From the NCBI RefSeq assembly GCF_902148855.1, contig NC_043978.1:4657166-4721165 (forward strand): 64,000 nucleotides of DNA, given 5' to 3'. The position numbers were made by a program, and so were the translations under genes. This document shows, piece after piece, positions 34,330 to 45,011 of the stretch (positions are counted from its first letter, which is position 1; every line of letters starts with the position of its first letter). The notes under the pieces were generated by a model, which had not been told where the DNA came from, made no database searches, and saw nothing but the letters and a program-made list of their open reading frames with translations. The stretch comes from Sphaeramia orbicularis. Taxonomy: Eukaryota; Chordata; Actinopteri; Kurtiformes; Apogonidae.

Positions 34330-35180
34330 AGGTCCGCACAACCTGTGAGCTCCCAAAGAATTTATTAACAAAAGTGACGTTTCGGGTCGAGGCAAACAAA
34401 ACAACAAGCTCCCTATCATGGAGGGAATATGGTGGGCAGAACATTGTAAGATATTTTATTACACCAGCGCAGAAATCTCAGGATACAAGATGCTGGAGAC
34501 TATGTGGTGAAAATAAAGCCAATCATTTTCATATATTTTGGGATTACCCTTATTGGCAGGCTTTAAAGAAAAGCATGGAGAAAGTCCATTTTCCATTCAC
34601 ATTTGAATCCATATAGTACTTGGGAAAAGAGAACCAGGGGACAACAAATTCACGGGATAAGTATCTATTCAGAATATTATTGGTGGCAAGCAAAGAAGCC
34701 ATTACTAGGAAGTGGCTAAAAAAGGATGCACCAAAAATTGAGGACTGGATGGAGGTTATAGGTCACATCTATAGGATGGAGAAGTTGACTTTCTCTGTCC
34801 GACTTGATTCAGACAAATTCATCAGTTACTGGAAAAACTGGGTTGATTTTATGATGCTATTAAGAGCTAATTTTACTGGATAAGAGTAACATGCGTATAG
34901 ACCCATGTGGAAAGTTGGTTGGTTTATGCTACACACTTTAAATGTTTGTTGTTAATCTTATACAGGGGAAATGGGTTTCTGGAAGGAAAGAATGGAATAG
35001 GAAAAACACTTATTTCCCATTAACTCTATTTTAGGCTACTGTATATATTGTTACTAATTCTGTCAGTGCTCCCCTGTATGAGTATGTTGTTTGCTTTTCT
35101 TTACATATACAGAAGTTATATATATGATGTAACATGCTAAGATAATTCTGCCTGAAAAAAATAATAAAAAGATAATTACA
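34330..35180 (+). mobile_element. L1/Tx1-type LINE ORF2 C-terminal fragment
   Basis: Plus-strand frames give CWRLCGENKANHFHIFWDYP, the CCHC-like L1 tail motif, and after a frame break LLVASKEAITRKWLKKDAPK and MEKLTFSVRLDSDKF. The order matches the end of L1/Tx1-clade ORF2. An A-rich stretch near 35155-35186 closes the element. The 5' part is missing. Confidence 0.75.
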
Positions 35181-35186
35181 AAAAAA

Positions 35187-35445
35187 AGGGTCTCCCAAGG
35201 CAAAAAATGGCAGTTGTCTCTGCAGATTTCAACTCTGTTTATTTTGTACTATAATAAACACTTAGTCAAACTCAAATTCTGCCTGATCTCCGACTTTGAC
35301 TCTGTGTGACCATTACTCAACAAAGCTCCACTACATAGATGGGAGTACAGAGACATAAATCCAACCTCCAGATTACGGATGGGGAAGAACGTCAAAGAGA
35401 CCAGAGATGTCTCCCACCAGGGGCCATAAATTTCACACAACACTG
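35187..35445 (-). repeat. Duplicated segment with open minus frame, copy 2
   Basis: Partner of 33893-34155. The minus-strand reading is VLCEIYGPWWETSLVSLTFF, then LEVGFMSLYSHLCSGALLSN, clearly related to copy 1 at both DNA and reading-frame level. Function unknown. Confidence 0.5.
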
Positions 35446-35804
35446 AACGGCTGTTCACAGATGCCTGGACGAGAGCAGATTCATGGAACATTGACATGAG
35501 GGGTTAAATGTGAAAGGAAAATGTGGACCAGCAACAAGGATGAACGAGTCTGGAGAGGACTGCCAAGAATTTGGTAGAGCTTCATAAAAAGTGAAGTGAA
35601 ACTGGAATTAGTGCATCCAGAGCCTCCACACCCAGATGTAATTTAACTTATGGAATGCAAACACATTTTCAGCCATGGCAGCTAGAGGGCTCTTTGGAGT
35701 ATCTAGTGGCCTTCAGTGGTATTACACTGAAATGTGCTTCTGCACTGGATGCACTTCGGAGCTATGGAGTCTTTATCATATCATTAGCCTCACAGCATAA
35801 TTTC

Positions 35805-35995
35805 CTCCGCCAAAGAGGTTATGTTTTTGTCGGGGTTTGTCTGTTGATTAGAAAAATAATTCAAAAAGTTACGTAAGGATCATGAAATTTTCAGGAAATG
35901 TTGATACTGGCACAAGGACCAAGTGATTAAATTTTGGTGGTGATAGGGGGAATCTGCCTTGGCGGACGTCTGCACTCTCCCAGTGCTTTTCTGGT
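35805..35995. repeat. Dispersed CCTCCGCC...GGCGGA repeat, copy 1
   Basis: TTTCCTCCGCCAAAGAGGTTATG at the left, ATGAAATTTTCAGGAAATGT, GATACTGGCACAAGGA and GGTGGTGATAGGGGG inside, and CTTGGCGGACGTCTGCACTC at the right. The same arrangement occurs at 58905-59120. The two ends are partly complementary. It is non-coding; family not named with confidence. Confidence 0.65.
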
Positions 35996-36535
35996 TGCCT
36001 ATGTGTAACCTAACACTGTTATATCATTTTCCATCATTGGCTTTGACCTGAAAAACAAAATGACTTGGCCAGTTTTGCTAAGAGGCTAATAAAAATATTA
36101 CATAACTACAACCAAAGATGGGCCCAGGGTCTTGGCCATCGTCTAATGTTTTCCAACAGGCTAAAAACATCTATCCTCTGCTGTTGCATTGGTTTTATTA
36201 ACTGGTTCAGTCAAAAAGACTGAGGAGATAACTCTTATGTTGAACTCATATGGCCCAAGCACCAGATTGTTGATTTAGATCAGTGTATTTCATAAAGCAT
36301 ACACTATTTAAAACATGACTCAGTTTTCATTAGTCTCAGAAATAATCAGACGTAATCAAACCTATGTATATGACTGCTATAAAATAAAGTCTTTAGAACT
36401 GCATTATCAAAACATTCATGTGAAATGACTGTATGCCTCTGATCCATGCTCTAAACTCTTTATTTGAACTAAGCTTATAAAGGAAAAACATGACCCCTGA
36501 ACAACATAGATTCCAAACATATGACCAACAAGAAC

Positions 36536-36541
36536 TTTATT
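36536..36541 (-). terminator. Candidate polyadenylation signal of tra2b
   Basis: AATAAA on the minus strand (TTTATT on plus), about 600 bases past the tra2b-like stop codon. It is the best-placed canonical hexamer I noticed, but others are possible. Confidence 0.45.
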
Positions 36542-37138
36542 GGATATATACACACACCAAAAAAACCTAAACCTGGACTATGCAGCAGAACCCAGAGCTG
36601 ACTCAACTAAAAGAGTCATGACGGTTTTACAAAAAGTAAAGGGACATTTTGAGAATTTCAAAAACCAGAAAGAAATGGTAAAAGCTACTGAACATGTTTC
36701 TTATAGAGAAGCCAACCTAAGGTTGGTTTAGACTTGTTTTGTGTCTCAAAAAACATTAACATTTTTGATTCTGAGTTTAGAAATGTTTTAGTATTTATCA
36801 AGATTCATTTCAATTATTAGCCTCCTTTTAAGGTGACCCTGCCAATTTAAAGCATCTGACCAGACTTAAATCTCTGCAACAAAAATGCCAATTCCTCTTT
36901 TAAACTGTCGTGTCCTTGTCATAATTTTATGGCTTTAACACAGGTATGCATGTGGATGTCATTTTGTAAAACAGGTTTACATGTCAAAACAAAGTGCTGC
37001 CCAAACAGAATGCAGCTTTTCATAATTTTTCAAAAAAATACAAACAACAAAATGCTATCAATGTACATAACCTGCTCAGAACATGAAACTATTCCAAATA
37101 GTAACAATGAATCCACCATTAACAGTCATCTCTCAGGC

Positions 37139-40100
37139 TCAGTAGTGACCTGTGGGGGGAAAAAAAATATGTCAGTTTTACATATTAAAAAAAAACCCAG
37201 AACATTTCACAAATGGGTGCTGTCGGCTGTAAACATCACATTCTAGGATTTCTATAAAGTACATGTATAATAGATAATTAGTTTGTATGTACGTGGTGAA
37301 TAGGACCGTGACCGGGATCTGGAGCGGTACCCTCTGCTGTAGTATGGAGATGGAGATCTGCGTCTGGTGGATTCAAAGAAAAAGGATATGATCTAGAAAT
37401 CTCTATGACATACTTAGAGCGTTACTTGTTTATGCATGTTTAAGTTTCCTGCAGGAAACCAGGAATCACATTTAACTTCATGGGCACTTTATATCAATTA
37501 ACTAAATACATTTTCAAGCATTTTTGAGTGAGAGAGAGATTTTGAAGATTCATTAGCACATTACAGTACAGGGTTTCTGCAGGTATCAGCCAATCTAATT
37601 TAATGCTTTTTAATGTCACTTTAAACAAATTTAATGCCCATGTCCAACTGCAGATACAGTTTTATATACTTAACAGTTCACCGTTGGCAGGCTTTAACCA
37701 GATTCTGAATAGTTCCTCCTCCCATCACTTCTGCTGAAACTTGCATTTTCCCATTTTTCTGACATTTGCTACTACTCCCTCTGCTCTTTCGCCACAGCAT
37801 GAGCACACTCACAGCACATTGCATTCCAAGTATCCGGTGTTGTGACTTTATGCACCGGCCGTAAACAATCGTCAATTAAAGGGTTCCGCCGGTCAATCAT
37901 CACACTATACTTACAATCAAAATTATGGAATGTTTATATAATCAAAATAAATTGTGAATAACAATGCTTTCTTTTTCCATCAAGCATATTTAATTTTTTA
38001 ATGCTATTTAATGCCTTAAATTTTCACAAAATCTGTTTAATGACTTTTAATACTTTTTAATGACCCGCAGAAACCCTGCAGTAATCAACAACTGGCAGAC
38101 AGGCCGAAAAAAGCCTCACCTGTATGATCGGTAATAGTCGCGGTCGTCATATCGATTATAGTCCCTATCATAGCCTCTGTCGTAGCCCCTGTCATAGTCC
38201 CTGGAAACACGACGTGATGAACCTCCACCTCCACCACCACCGCCGCCACCACTGTCACCACACACAAAAACACTTCAGGGTTACAGAGATACAGAATCAG
38301 CATCTTCTACAACCAGAGTCGTGTGATACTGAGCTCGATACTCACTACGTGGGCCGCCCCATGTAAATCCCTGGAGTGGGGGTATGGGCTCGTTTTGTGA
38401 TGGAGAAATCCACTCGAATCCTGCGCCCATCAAGTTCCATTCCATTGGCTCGGTCTTTGGCCTGAAATATTTAACAAAACAAACAGATGTAGACAGAAAT
38501 AGACATTTTGTGTGATTATTTATGACATCTCAACAAATAAGCCTTGTGAGCAGAGAAAAACCATAGTGTTCTTACTTCCTTTGAATCCTCTGTGTTTTCA
38601 AAGTAGATGAAGGCAAAGCCTCTGGAGCGACGGGACTGTTGGTCATACACGATGTTGACGTCAGTCAGAGGGCCATATTTAGAGAAGACATCCCTCAGAT
38701 CCCTCTCAGTGGTGTAAAGGCTCAGTCCAAACACACCAAGGCAAGTGTTGGGGTCTGGGTTTGCCTAGGATACAGACATTCATACTGCACATTATCCAAT
38801 CTTGTTCTCTATGTGAAGTAGCGCTTCAGTAGGTGATAGGAGGACTGTGAACTCTCTTAAATGTTAGTCAAAAATTATAAAGTTGTTCATACATAAATGT
38901 GAGAATTAGTTATATGTCGAAAAGGGTGTTCATTTTGTCATTGCAAGTTGTTAAAGGGACAAATGTTAAAGCTGCAGGAGACTTTTGTCACCAATTTTTC
39001 ATCAAATCTGTAAAACCGCCGTCATATCCTCAGTGTCATGAATCCTTAAGTCTTTCTGCGATTACTCACCTGAATCTCTTCCCTCACGGTGAACAATTTC
39101 AAAGTGTCATCCACCATAAACAAACCATGTGTTTACAAACAGAGCCAGTAGGTAACTCGGGCATCTTCAGAATTTTGTCGCGACGTGCATTGTGGGAAGT
39201 GGAGGTTTGCGCTGCTGCCTGCCAGCGGCAGTGGAACCATATATTATACGGATAAAACAAACACGATGCTGAAACGGCTGAAATGCAGAAATGGCTGGAG
39301 GGAAGCAGAGCAAGTGGAGCTCCGTCTGGCAGCAACAGGAGCAACAAACATGACGCGGAAACGGCTAGAACTCCGCTTCCTACAATACATGTCGCGACAA
39401 AATTCCGAAGATGCCCGAGTTCCCTCCCGGCTCTGTTTGTAAACAAATGGTTTGTTTATGGTGGAATACACTTCGAAATTGTTCACTGTGAGGGAAGAGA
39501 TTCAGGTGAGTAATCACAGAAAGACTTATGGATTCATGATAGTGAGGATATGACTGGGGTTTTACAGATCTAATGAAAAATTGGTGACGAAAGCCTCCCA
39601 CACCAAGATTAAAGACTTGTCACTGTTGACAGCTGGGGGCGCCACTTTACTAGAAAGTTTGTCATGTTGATCAGTCAAAACATAAGTGCTGAGTCCATCC
39701 CAATGGTCTCGGTGATCCCGCACATATAAATAATCAAACCACATTTTACAAAATACAAAATGTTATATAAAACACAGAACATTAAACATAACAGAACAGT
39801 GTTCTTGGAAATGTTTTTTGACAAAGGTTGTTGTGTTTTGGCCCTATGGCAGGGGTATTCAAATCCGGTCCTAGAGGGCCGGTATCCTGCATGTTTTCGA
39901 TATTTCCCTCTTCCAGCACACCTGGAGGCCATTAGATCGTTATGAGGCTTCTGCAGAGCTTAATGATGAGCTGAACATTAATTGAACCAGGTGTGCTGGA
40001 AGAGGGACATATCTAAAACATGCAGGATAATGGCCCTCAAGGACTGGATCTGAATACCCCTGCCCTAAGGGGTTCTGTCTCTGATGCTACTGTGAAGTCA

Positions 40101-41739
40101 CCAATGTCATTGAAACGTTACAGGCCCTCAGAAAAAGAAACTCAAACTAAGCATGTACTAGCACTATGTACCCTGTTTCCAACGTGTCTGCGACGGTTGG
40201 ACATAGGAGAGCGGCTGTGGCTTCGGCGCCTACGATATTCACAGCTGCGGGACCGGCTCCTGGAACGACGCCGGTGGGAGTGGGAACGGGAGCGGGAGTA
40301 ATGTCTGCGTGAGCTTCGATGAGAACGGGACCTGGGAATAGATGGCAGGTCATAAACCCAACTCAGAGTCTACAATGCACACAGGAAGTTTCCGTCTTCT
40401 TCAGTAAATATTAAAACCATAAAGTCCTCAAACCTGGATTCTGATCTAGACTGAGATCTGGACCTGGAATGGCGAGATCCATCTTTGGAGCGTGATGGAG
40501 ATCGATTGGCAGACTTTGCAGAACCCCGAGGGGATGCACTCCTTGAACCAGGCCGTGAGTCCTGGACACACCAAACACCAGGGATTAAAAAAAGAATCCC
40601 TCCAAGTTAAACTGCAATCTACAAAAAAACAAATGACAAAGACTGGACTGGACTGGGCTTGTTCTGTACATGCCCCTTTAAAAAGGAGGAGACCGCCATA
40701 GTGTGGTCCTACTGAGAAATTTGATAATATAAGGTCACATTGAAGACAGAAATTATGTAATTTAGCTCAAACAAATTTTGCAGGAAATGAACCTAAGAAA
40801 TATGAAGAAATTATCCAGTGATTTTCTGATACAGAAATTAAATAATAATGCATGCTTAGTGAAAGGAACAGGGTGAAATAGAGTAATAATATAGCAGGCT
40901 GTTAGGAAATTACTCATACCCAAGTAAACTTCTGATCTTAACTCCATTACTTCTTTAACTTCATTACTTCAAAACAACCCTCCTTTTCTTCTTTCTTCTG
41001 TTTGACAATATGACTTCTTTTTTCCTCTTCCCCATTTACCATCTGCCACTACAACACTAGTAGTCATGGGGATAGATCTTGATCGCTTCTTTCAGCATCC
41101 AAATGCCAATACATTAGCATGCATCAACACCATCAGCTTCAAACAATAAAAACTTCACATCTGAAACGTCTTCCGCCTTTTTCTTTCTTCCAACCTCAAC
41201 CTTAACAAAGAACAAACAAGGGTGATAAGGCATGTTGGCTTCTGTGAAAACCAAAGGCACAAAGACAAAACAGCAGGAAAACCAGAAAAACAATACTGAC
41301 TTCGTGTACGGATTGCTATCATCTTTAAACCTACGCATAAATATGCTTGTGGTTACTAGGATTATCACTGACATATAGGCTAGTCTTAAAATGTGCACTT
41401 AATAGGTTATCAGTCAAGTATTTGGTTCAAATGGTAGTAGTGTGAGCAGGCGGTGGCCTCTCCTGTGTGATAGCGGTGTTAAGCGATTAAAACATTAGCG
41501 TGATCTAACGACATACTGTGCTACTCAAAAAGTACCATTTCACAGTTATCACCCCAATACGCCTACTAAAAAAGTGAAACCCTTATTTTATTCTATTAAA
41601 AAACTTGGCAGTTACAGACGTGAAGCGAAAACTTACAGCTAGCAAAAGCTAACGATAGCTAGCCGTGCGTTTTTCCAAACGTTACTTCCCAAAAATGTCA
41701 ACTCACCAGCTTCCTGAAGTCTCTCTCGTTGTCGCTCAT
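37139..41739 (-). CDS. tra2b: Transformer-2 splicing regulator (Tra2 beta-like), complete, 8 coding exons
   Basis: Nuclear SR-like protein that binds GAA-rich exonic enhancers and promotes exon inclusion. Coding exons: 41707-41739, 40434-40561, 40172-40331, 38576-38764, 38346-38461, 38120-38251, 37293-37363, 37139-37149. Total 279 aa (human TRA2B 288, TRA2A 282). Order: N-terminal RS domain (residues about 12-107), RRM with RNP2 VFGLSL and RNP1 RGFAFIYF, the Tra2-specific linker [18 protein letters not shown], a ten-glycine run then [20 protein letters not shown], and a second RS tail ending SYSPRHY. The last exon supplies only HY and the stop. RRM text ([22 protein letters not shown]) and the adjoining senp2 favour tra2b over tra2a. 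The long introns 1 and 3 hold a candidate poison exon and several elements. Confidence 0.92.
37569..38080. mobile_element. hAT-like miniature element in a tra2b intron
   Basis: Left CAGGGTTTCTGCAGGT and reversed right CAGGGTTTCTGCGGGT form the ends; TTTAATG-type motifs repeat near both. Starting with CAGGG is usual for fish hAT elements. Flanks share CAGTA but not a clean 8-mer. It sits between the last two larger coding exons. Confidence 0.6.
38966..39606. mobile_element. Fold-back element, copy 2, with long inverted arms
   Basis: Arms of about 200 bases (about 38980-39180 and 39390-39600) are reverse complements: CTTTTGTCACCAATTTTTCA, CTGAATCTCTTCCCTCACGG, CCACCATAAACAAACCATGT and GTAGGTAACTCGGGCATCTT. 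The central part (39190-39390) is unique in the window. Related arms occur at 16382-16665 and 55330-55681. No protein is encoded. Confidence 0.8.
39850..40062. mobile_element. Short hAT-like element with near-perfect 8-bp target duplication
   Basis: Ends CAGGGGTATTCAAATCCGGT and, reversed, CAGGGGTATTCAGATCCAGT. Flanking 8-mers CCCTATGG (39842-39849) and CCCTAAGG (40063-40070) differ at one base. It is 213 bases with a nearly palindromic interior (AGGTGTGCTGGAAGAGGGA against its partner). It lies in tra2b intron 3. Confidence 0.8.
40920..41241 (-). promoter_or_regulatory. Candidate tra2b autoregulatory (poison) exon
   Basis: On the minus strand a TTTTCACAG acceptor (41242-41243) and a TTGG/GTATGAG donor (40918-40919) bound 322 bases rich in GAA motifs (GGAAGAAAGAAAAAGG, GGGGAAGAGGAAAAAAGAAG, GAAGAAAGAAGAAAAGGAG). 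Joined to coding exon 1 it runs into a TGA after about 30 codons. Mammalian TRA2B carries a GAA-rich stop-containing exon in the same intron that Tra2 protein itself activates. The acceptor choice is tentative. Confidence 0.5.
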
Positions 41740-42132
41740 TTTAATATACGAGTATATATATATAAATTACTTAAAAAGCAGACGGTAACCAGAATGGTAA
41801 GGAATCGTTTTACTTACTAAAATACTGCACTAACAGGCGGCCGGATATCAACTAGCGTTAAGCCGAATCTAGCGGAGGGCTGTAATCCAGTTTCAGAGTA
41901 AAAGCATGGACTCAATGTTAACGAAAAATCCATTCGTTTTCTTTTGTGCTACTAATACAGTCATATATATATATATATAATTCAAGTATTTATTTTGTAA
42001 TGGAGAATTTACATGTTTTACACTCACATGCACATCTAACATTTTACAATGTTGATTTTCTGTATTTCTTTTCTTTTCAGAAAACAACAAAACAATCTAT
42101 CTCTACATTTATTTTCCTGTGTATATCTCCAG

Positions 42133-42167
42133 TGTCTTATCCCGTTTTTTTTTTTTTGTTTGTTTTT

Positions 42168-42204
<37 letters not shown>

Positions 42205-42231
42205 TTTTTTTAAACAACAGAACATTAATTA

Positions 42232-42320
<89 letters not shown>
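42133..42320. repeat. T-rich tract and (TTA)n-(AAT)n inverted microsatellite
   Basis: A T-rich run (42133-42211) is followed by (TTA)n at 42229-42270 and (AAT)n at 42270-42320. The two trinucleotide runs are reverse complements, so together they make a long perfect AT hairpin. Confidence 0.9.
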
Positions 42321-42322
<2 letters not shown>

Positions 42323-42334
42323 AAACAACATTAA

Positions 42335-42810
42335 TATATCAGTCTACGTTCCTACCCTCACCTATGGTCATGAGCTTTGGGTCATGACCAAAAGGACTAG
42401 ATCCCAGATACAAGCGGTCAAAATGAGTTTCCTCCGTCAGGTGGCTGGGCGCAGCCTTAGGGATAGGGTGAGGAGCTCAGTCACCAAGGAGGAGCTCAGA
42501 GTAGAGCCGCTGCTCCTCCACATCGAGAGGGGCCAGCTGAGGTGGCTCGGGCATCTGTCTGGGATGCCTCCTGGAGGCCTCCCTGGGGAGGTGTTCCGGG
42601 CATGTCCCACCGGGAGGAGACCTCGGGGAAGACCTAGGACACGATGGAGAGACTGTGTCTCTCGGCTGGCCTGGGAACGCCTCGGGGTCCCCCTGGAAGA
42701 GCTGGAGGAGGAGTCTGGGGACAGGGAAGTCTGGGCATCCCTGCTTAGACTGTTACCCCCGCGACCCGGCCCCGGATAAAGCGGAGAATAATGGATGGAT
42801 GGACGACATT
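42335..42810 (+). mobile_element. RTE-type LINE 3' end
   Basis: An open frame to 42779 carries the C-terminal reverse-transcriptase text typical of fish RTE LINEs: LTYGHELWVMTKRTRSQIQA, SFLRQVAGRSLRDRVR, LRWLGHLSGMPPG, GRRPRGRPRTRWRD and LLRLLPPRPGPG. It is followed by AATAATGGATGGATGG, the usual short-repeat end. It is GC-rich against AT-rich surroundings. It is 5'-truncated and begins at the AAT microsatellite. Confidence 0.85.
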
Positions 42811-43043
42811 AATATAGTAGCTAAACAACAGTGGGTGTCAGGATTTGTTCCTTTTGAGTGTTCGTAAAGTCCATCCATGGTTTCCAGCATTCTTCAAATT
42901 TGTCATGTTCAAGTCTCAATGCAAATGTGAGTTTCTCCATCAGGGAAACTTCTTTAACAAGCTCTGTCCAACCTTCTAGTGTGGGTAGTTTGTCAGTCAT
43001 CCCTTTTCTAGTGATTACTTTCTTGCTAGCAACAAAATATTTA

Positions 43044-43130
<87 letters not shown>

Positions 43131-43960
43131 TAGTCCTCAAAATTATTCATACCATTTTTGTGATTTTTTGTTTTTGTGATGAAATGAATGACTTTTGTCA
43201 AGTTTGTAACTTTTCACAAAATCCTTTTATACAGTCTGGTTGTTTGCCTAAGAACCTTCCACCAGTTACTTTATCAATGCTTCATTTTATTTTCTCCCAA
43301 AAAGAGACAATTTAGGACAACTACAAAAAATATGATGGTGATGACCCTTATTCATTCCACAAAACCTCCAACATATGTCCACATTTGAACCTCTGTGCTG
43401 CTGTTCTAAAGTGAACCACACATTTCCATGCAAATTTCCTCCAGTTAAGTGATAAAGTACTTTTCCAATCATCAATATGCAGCAAGATGTTATCCTCCTT
43501 TTCCCACTTTTCTTTGATATACACTGTGTTCTCCCCAAATGTTTTGTAACTCACTATACAGTTTTGAAATTAGTTTATTTGGACTTGATTGATATGATTT
43601 TAGGAAAATTTGGATGATTCCGGAGAGAGGGCTGTCTGAATCTTCTTTGTTTTGTCTAAATAATGACGGATTTGTAAAAACCTAAAGAACTCTTTTTTAA
43701 TCAAGATTGTAAATCTGTTTTATATCTTCAAAGCTCCTCAGGCAACCTTTATGATATAAGTCAATGTATTTTACTAAACCTTTTCAGTCAGTGGTATTTT
43801 GACAGTGGAATATTTCTTTGCTTTGGTGAATTCTAAATTATAACTGGTCTCTTATTTAGCGGAAGAGATAAACTTGTTCTCAAATCAACTAATTATTTCT
43901 TTTTTGAATAACACTAAGTCTGTAATTATTGAGTAGTACTTGTCACACATAAAAAAGGAA
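42811..43960 (-). mobile_element. L1/Tx1-type LINE ORF2 C-terminal fragment
   Basis: Minus frames give (right to left) LISKLYSELQNIWGEHSVY, CGSL and VQMWTYVGGFVE-like text, CWRFCGMNKGHHHHIFCSCP, then KYFVASKKVITRKGMTD and MEKLTFALRLEHDKFEECW. The order matches the C-terminus of L1/Tx1 ORF2. A (CA)n(TA)n run at 43043-43132 lies inside it. Several frame breaks. The upper boundary is approximate. Confidence 0.7.
43043..43132. repeat. (CA)n-(TA)n microsatellite
   Basis: AC run of about 18 bases followed by about 70 bases of TA, within the L1-type fragment. Confidence 0.95.
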
Positions 43961-44975
43961 GTAAGTCTTCAAATCAATTGTGGTTTGTTTTTTTCAAACA
44001 CCTTTTGCGGTGTTTCTCCCCTTTGAATGAAAAGGGTAAAATGTTCTCTTGGTCTCATCAACCTGGACCCTGATGAAACCACGAGGAGAAATTTCCCTGG
44101 TTTCCTTTGGTTGGAAAACAATTAGCCTTGTCATTCAGTCATGTCACATGATCCATCTTTAGAAGAAACTGCTACTTAAATATGTATACATCATTAAATG
44201 AGTCATATGTATCTAAAGAGAAAACCTTTATTATATGGACGGGGAAGAAAATCACATTTTTAAAGCATGAACTTACACATGCATGTTTACAGTAGTTTGC
44301 TCTAACTCACGATATACTGTAACTCGATGTAAAAACCCTAAGTAATACTCCCAAAAACATTCAGATTCAGTCATGTCATAAATAAAAGCAAAAACAAGCA
44401 TTTTACAAGCACTCACTCATGCACTTTCTGTCTGGAAAAGGATTAAAAAGGCCTTTTTTTTCAGTGATTGAATTTAGAGATTGTAGTGACTTGCAGTCCT
44501 CTTTGCTGATTATAATTACCTTGTACTATCAAACACTTCTGACCTGCAAGAATACAGTCAAAGATGAGCTCTTCAATACAGACTACAAACTGTAGGTCAG
44601 AGGGTAAAAAGAACACTTTAATGTGAGCTCAGAATTAGAGGCATGAAGGCACTTCAGAACTTCAAACCAAACTTACAATCTAAGGTCAGTTAAGGAAAAA
44701 AACAGAACACTTATTCAGTCAAGCCGATGCTTGGGTACAACGTACATTACTTACAACCCAAAACTGTCTCTAATTACAACTCAGAGATTACAAAATGTTA
44801 ATACATCCCTGTTGGGTAAAGGGACATAAGCAACTCTTAAGACTATTTGATTGACCAGAGGAGTTCGACTGGCTTGGATTTCAGCTGAAGTCCACATCTT
44901 TGGCCCATTAGTTTCTTCTTTGCAGTGTATTTACTGTACACAATATCAGTCCCATTCAAAAAGTCTCTGCAATTA
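43961..44975. other. Sequence downstream of senp2, nothing certain
   Basis: No gene recognised. It may include senp2 3' untranslated sequence: reverse AATAAA hexamers lie near 44980 (about 30 bases past the stop) and near 44228. Confidence 0.35.
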
Positions 44976-45011
44976 GAAGATTTATTTTTGTTGAGATGTA
45001 TTTGCAGTCTT

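Noticed and set aside
41946-42779. 277-codon plus-strand frame as one protein
   Set aside because: Only the part after about 42335 is meaningful, and it is the RTE LINE end; the rest translates T-rich and AAT-repeat DNA.
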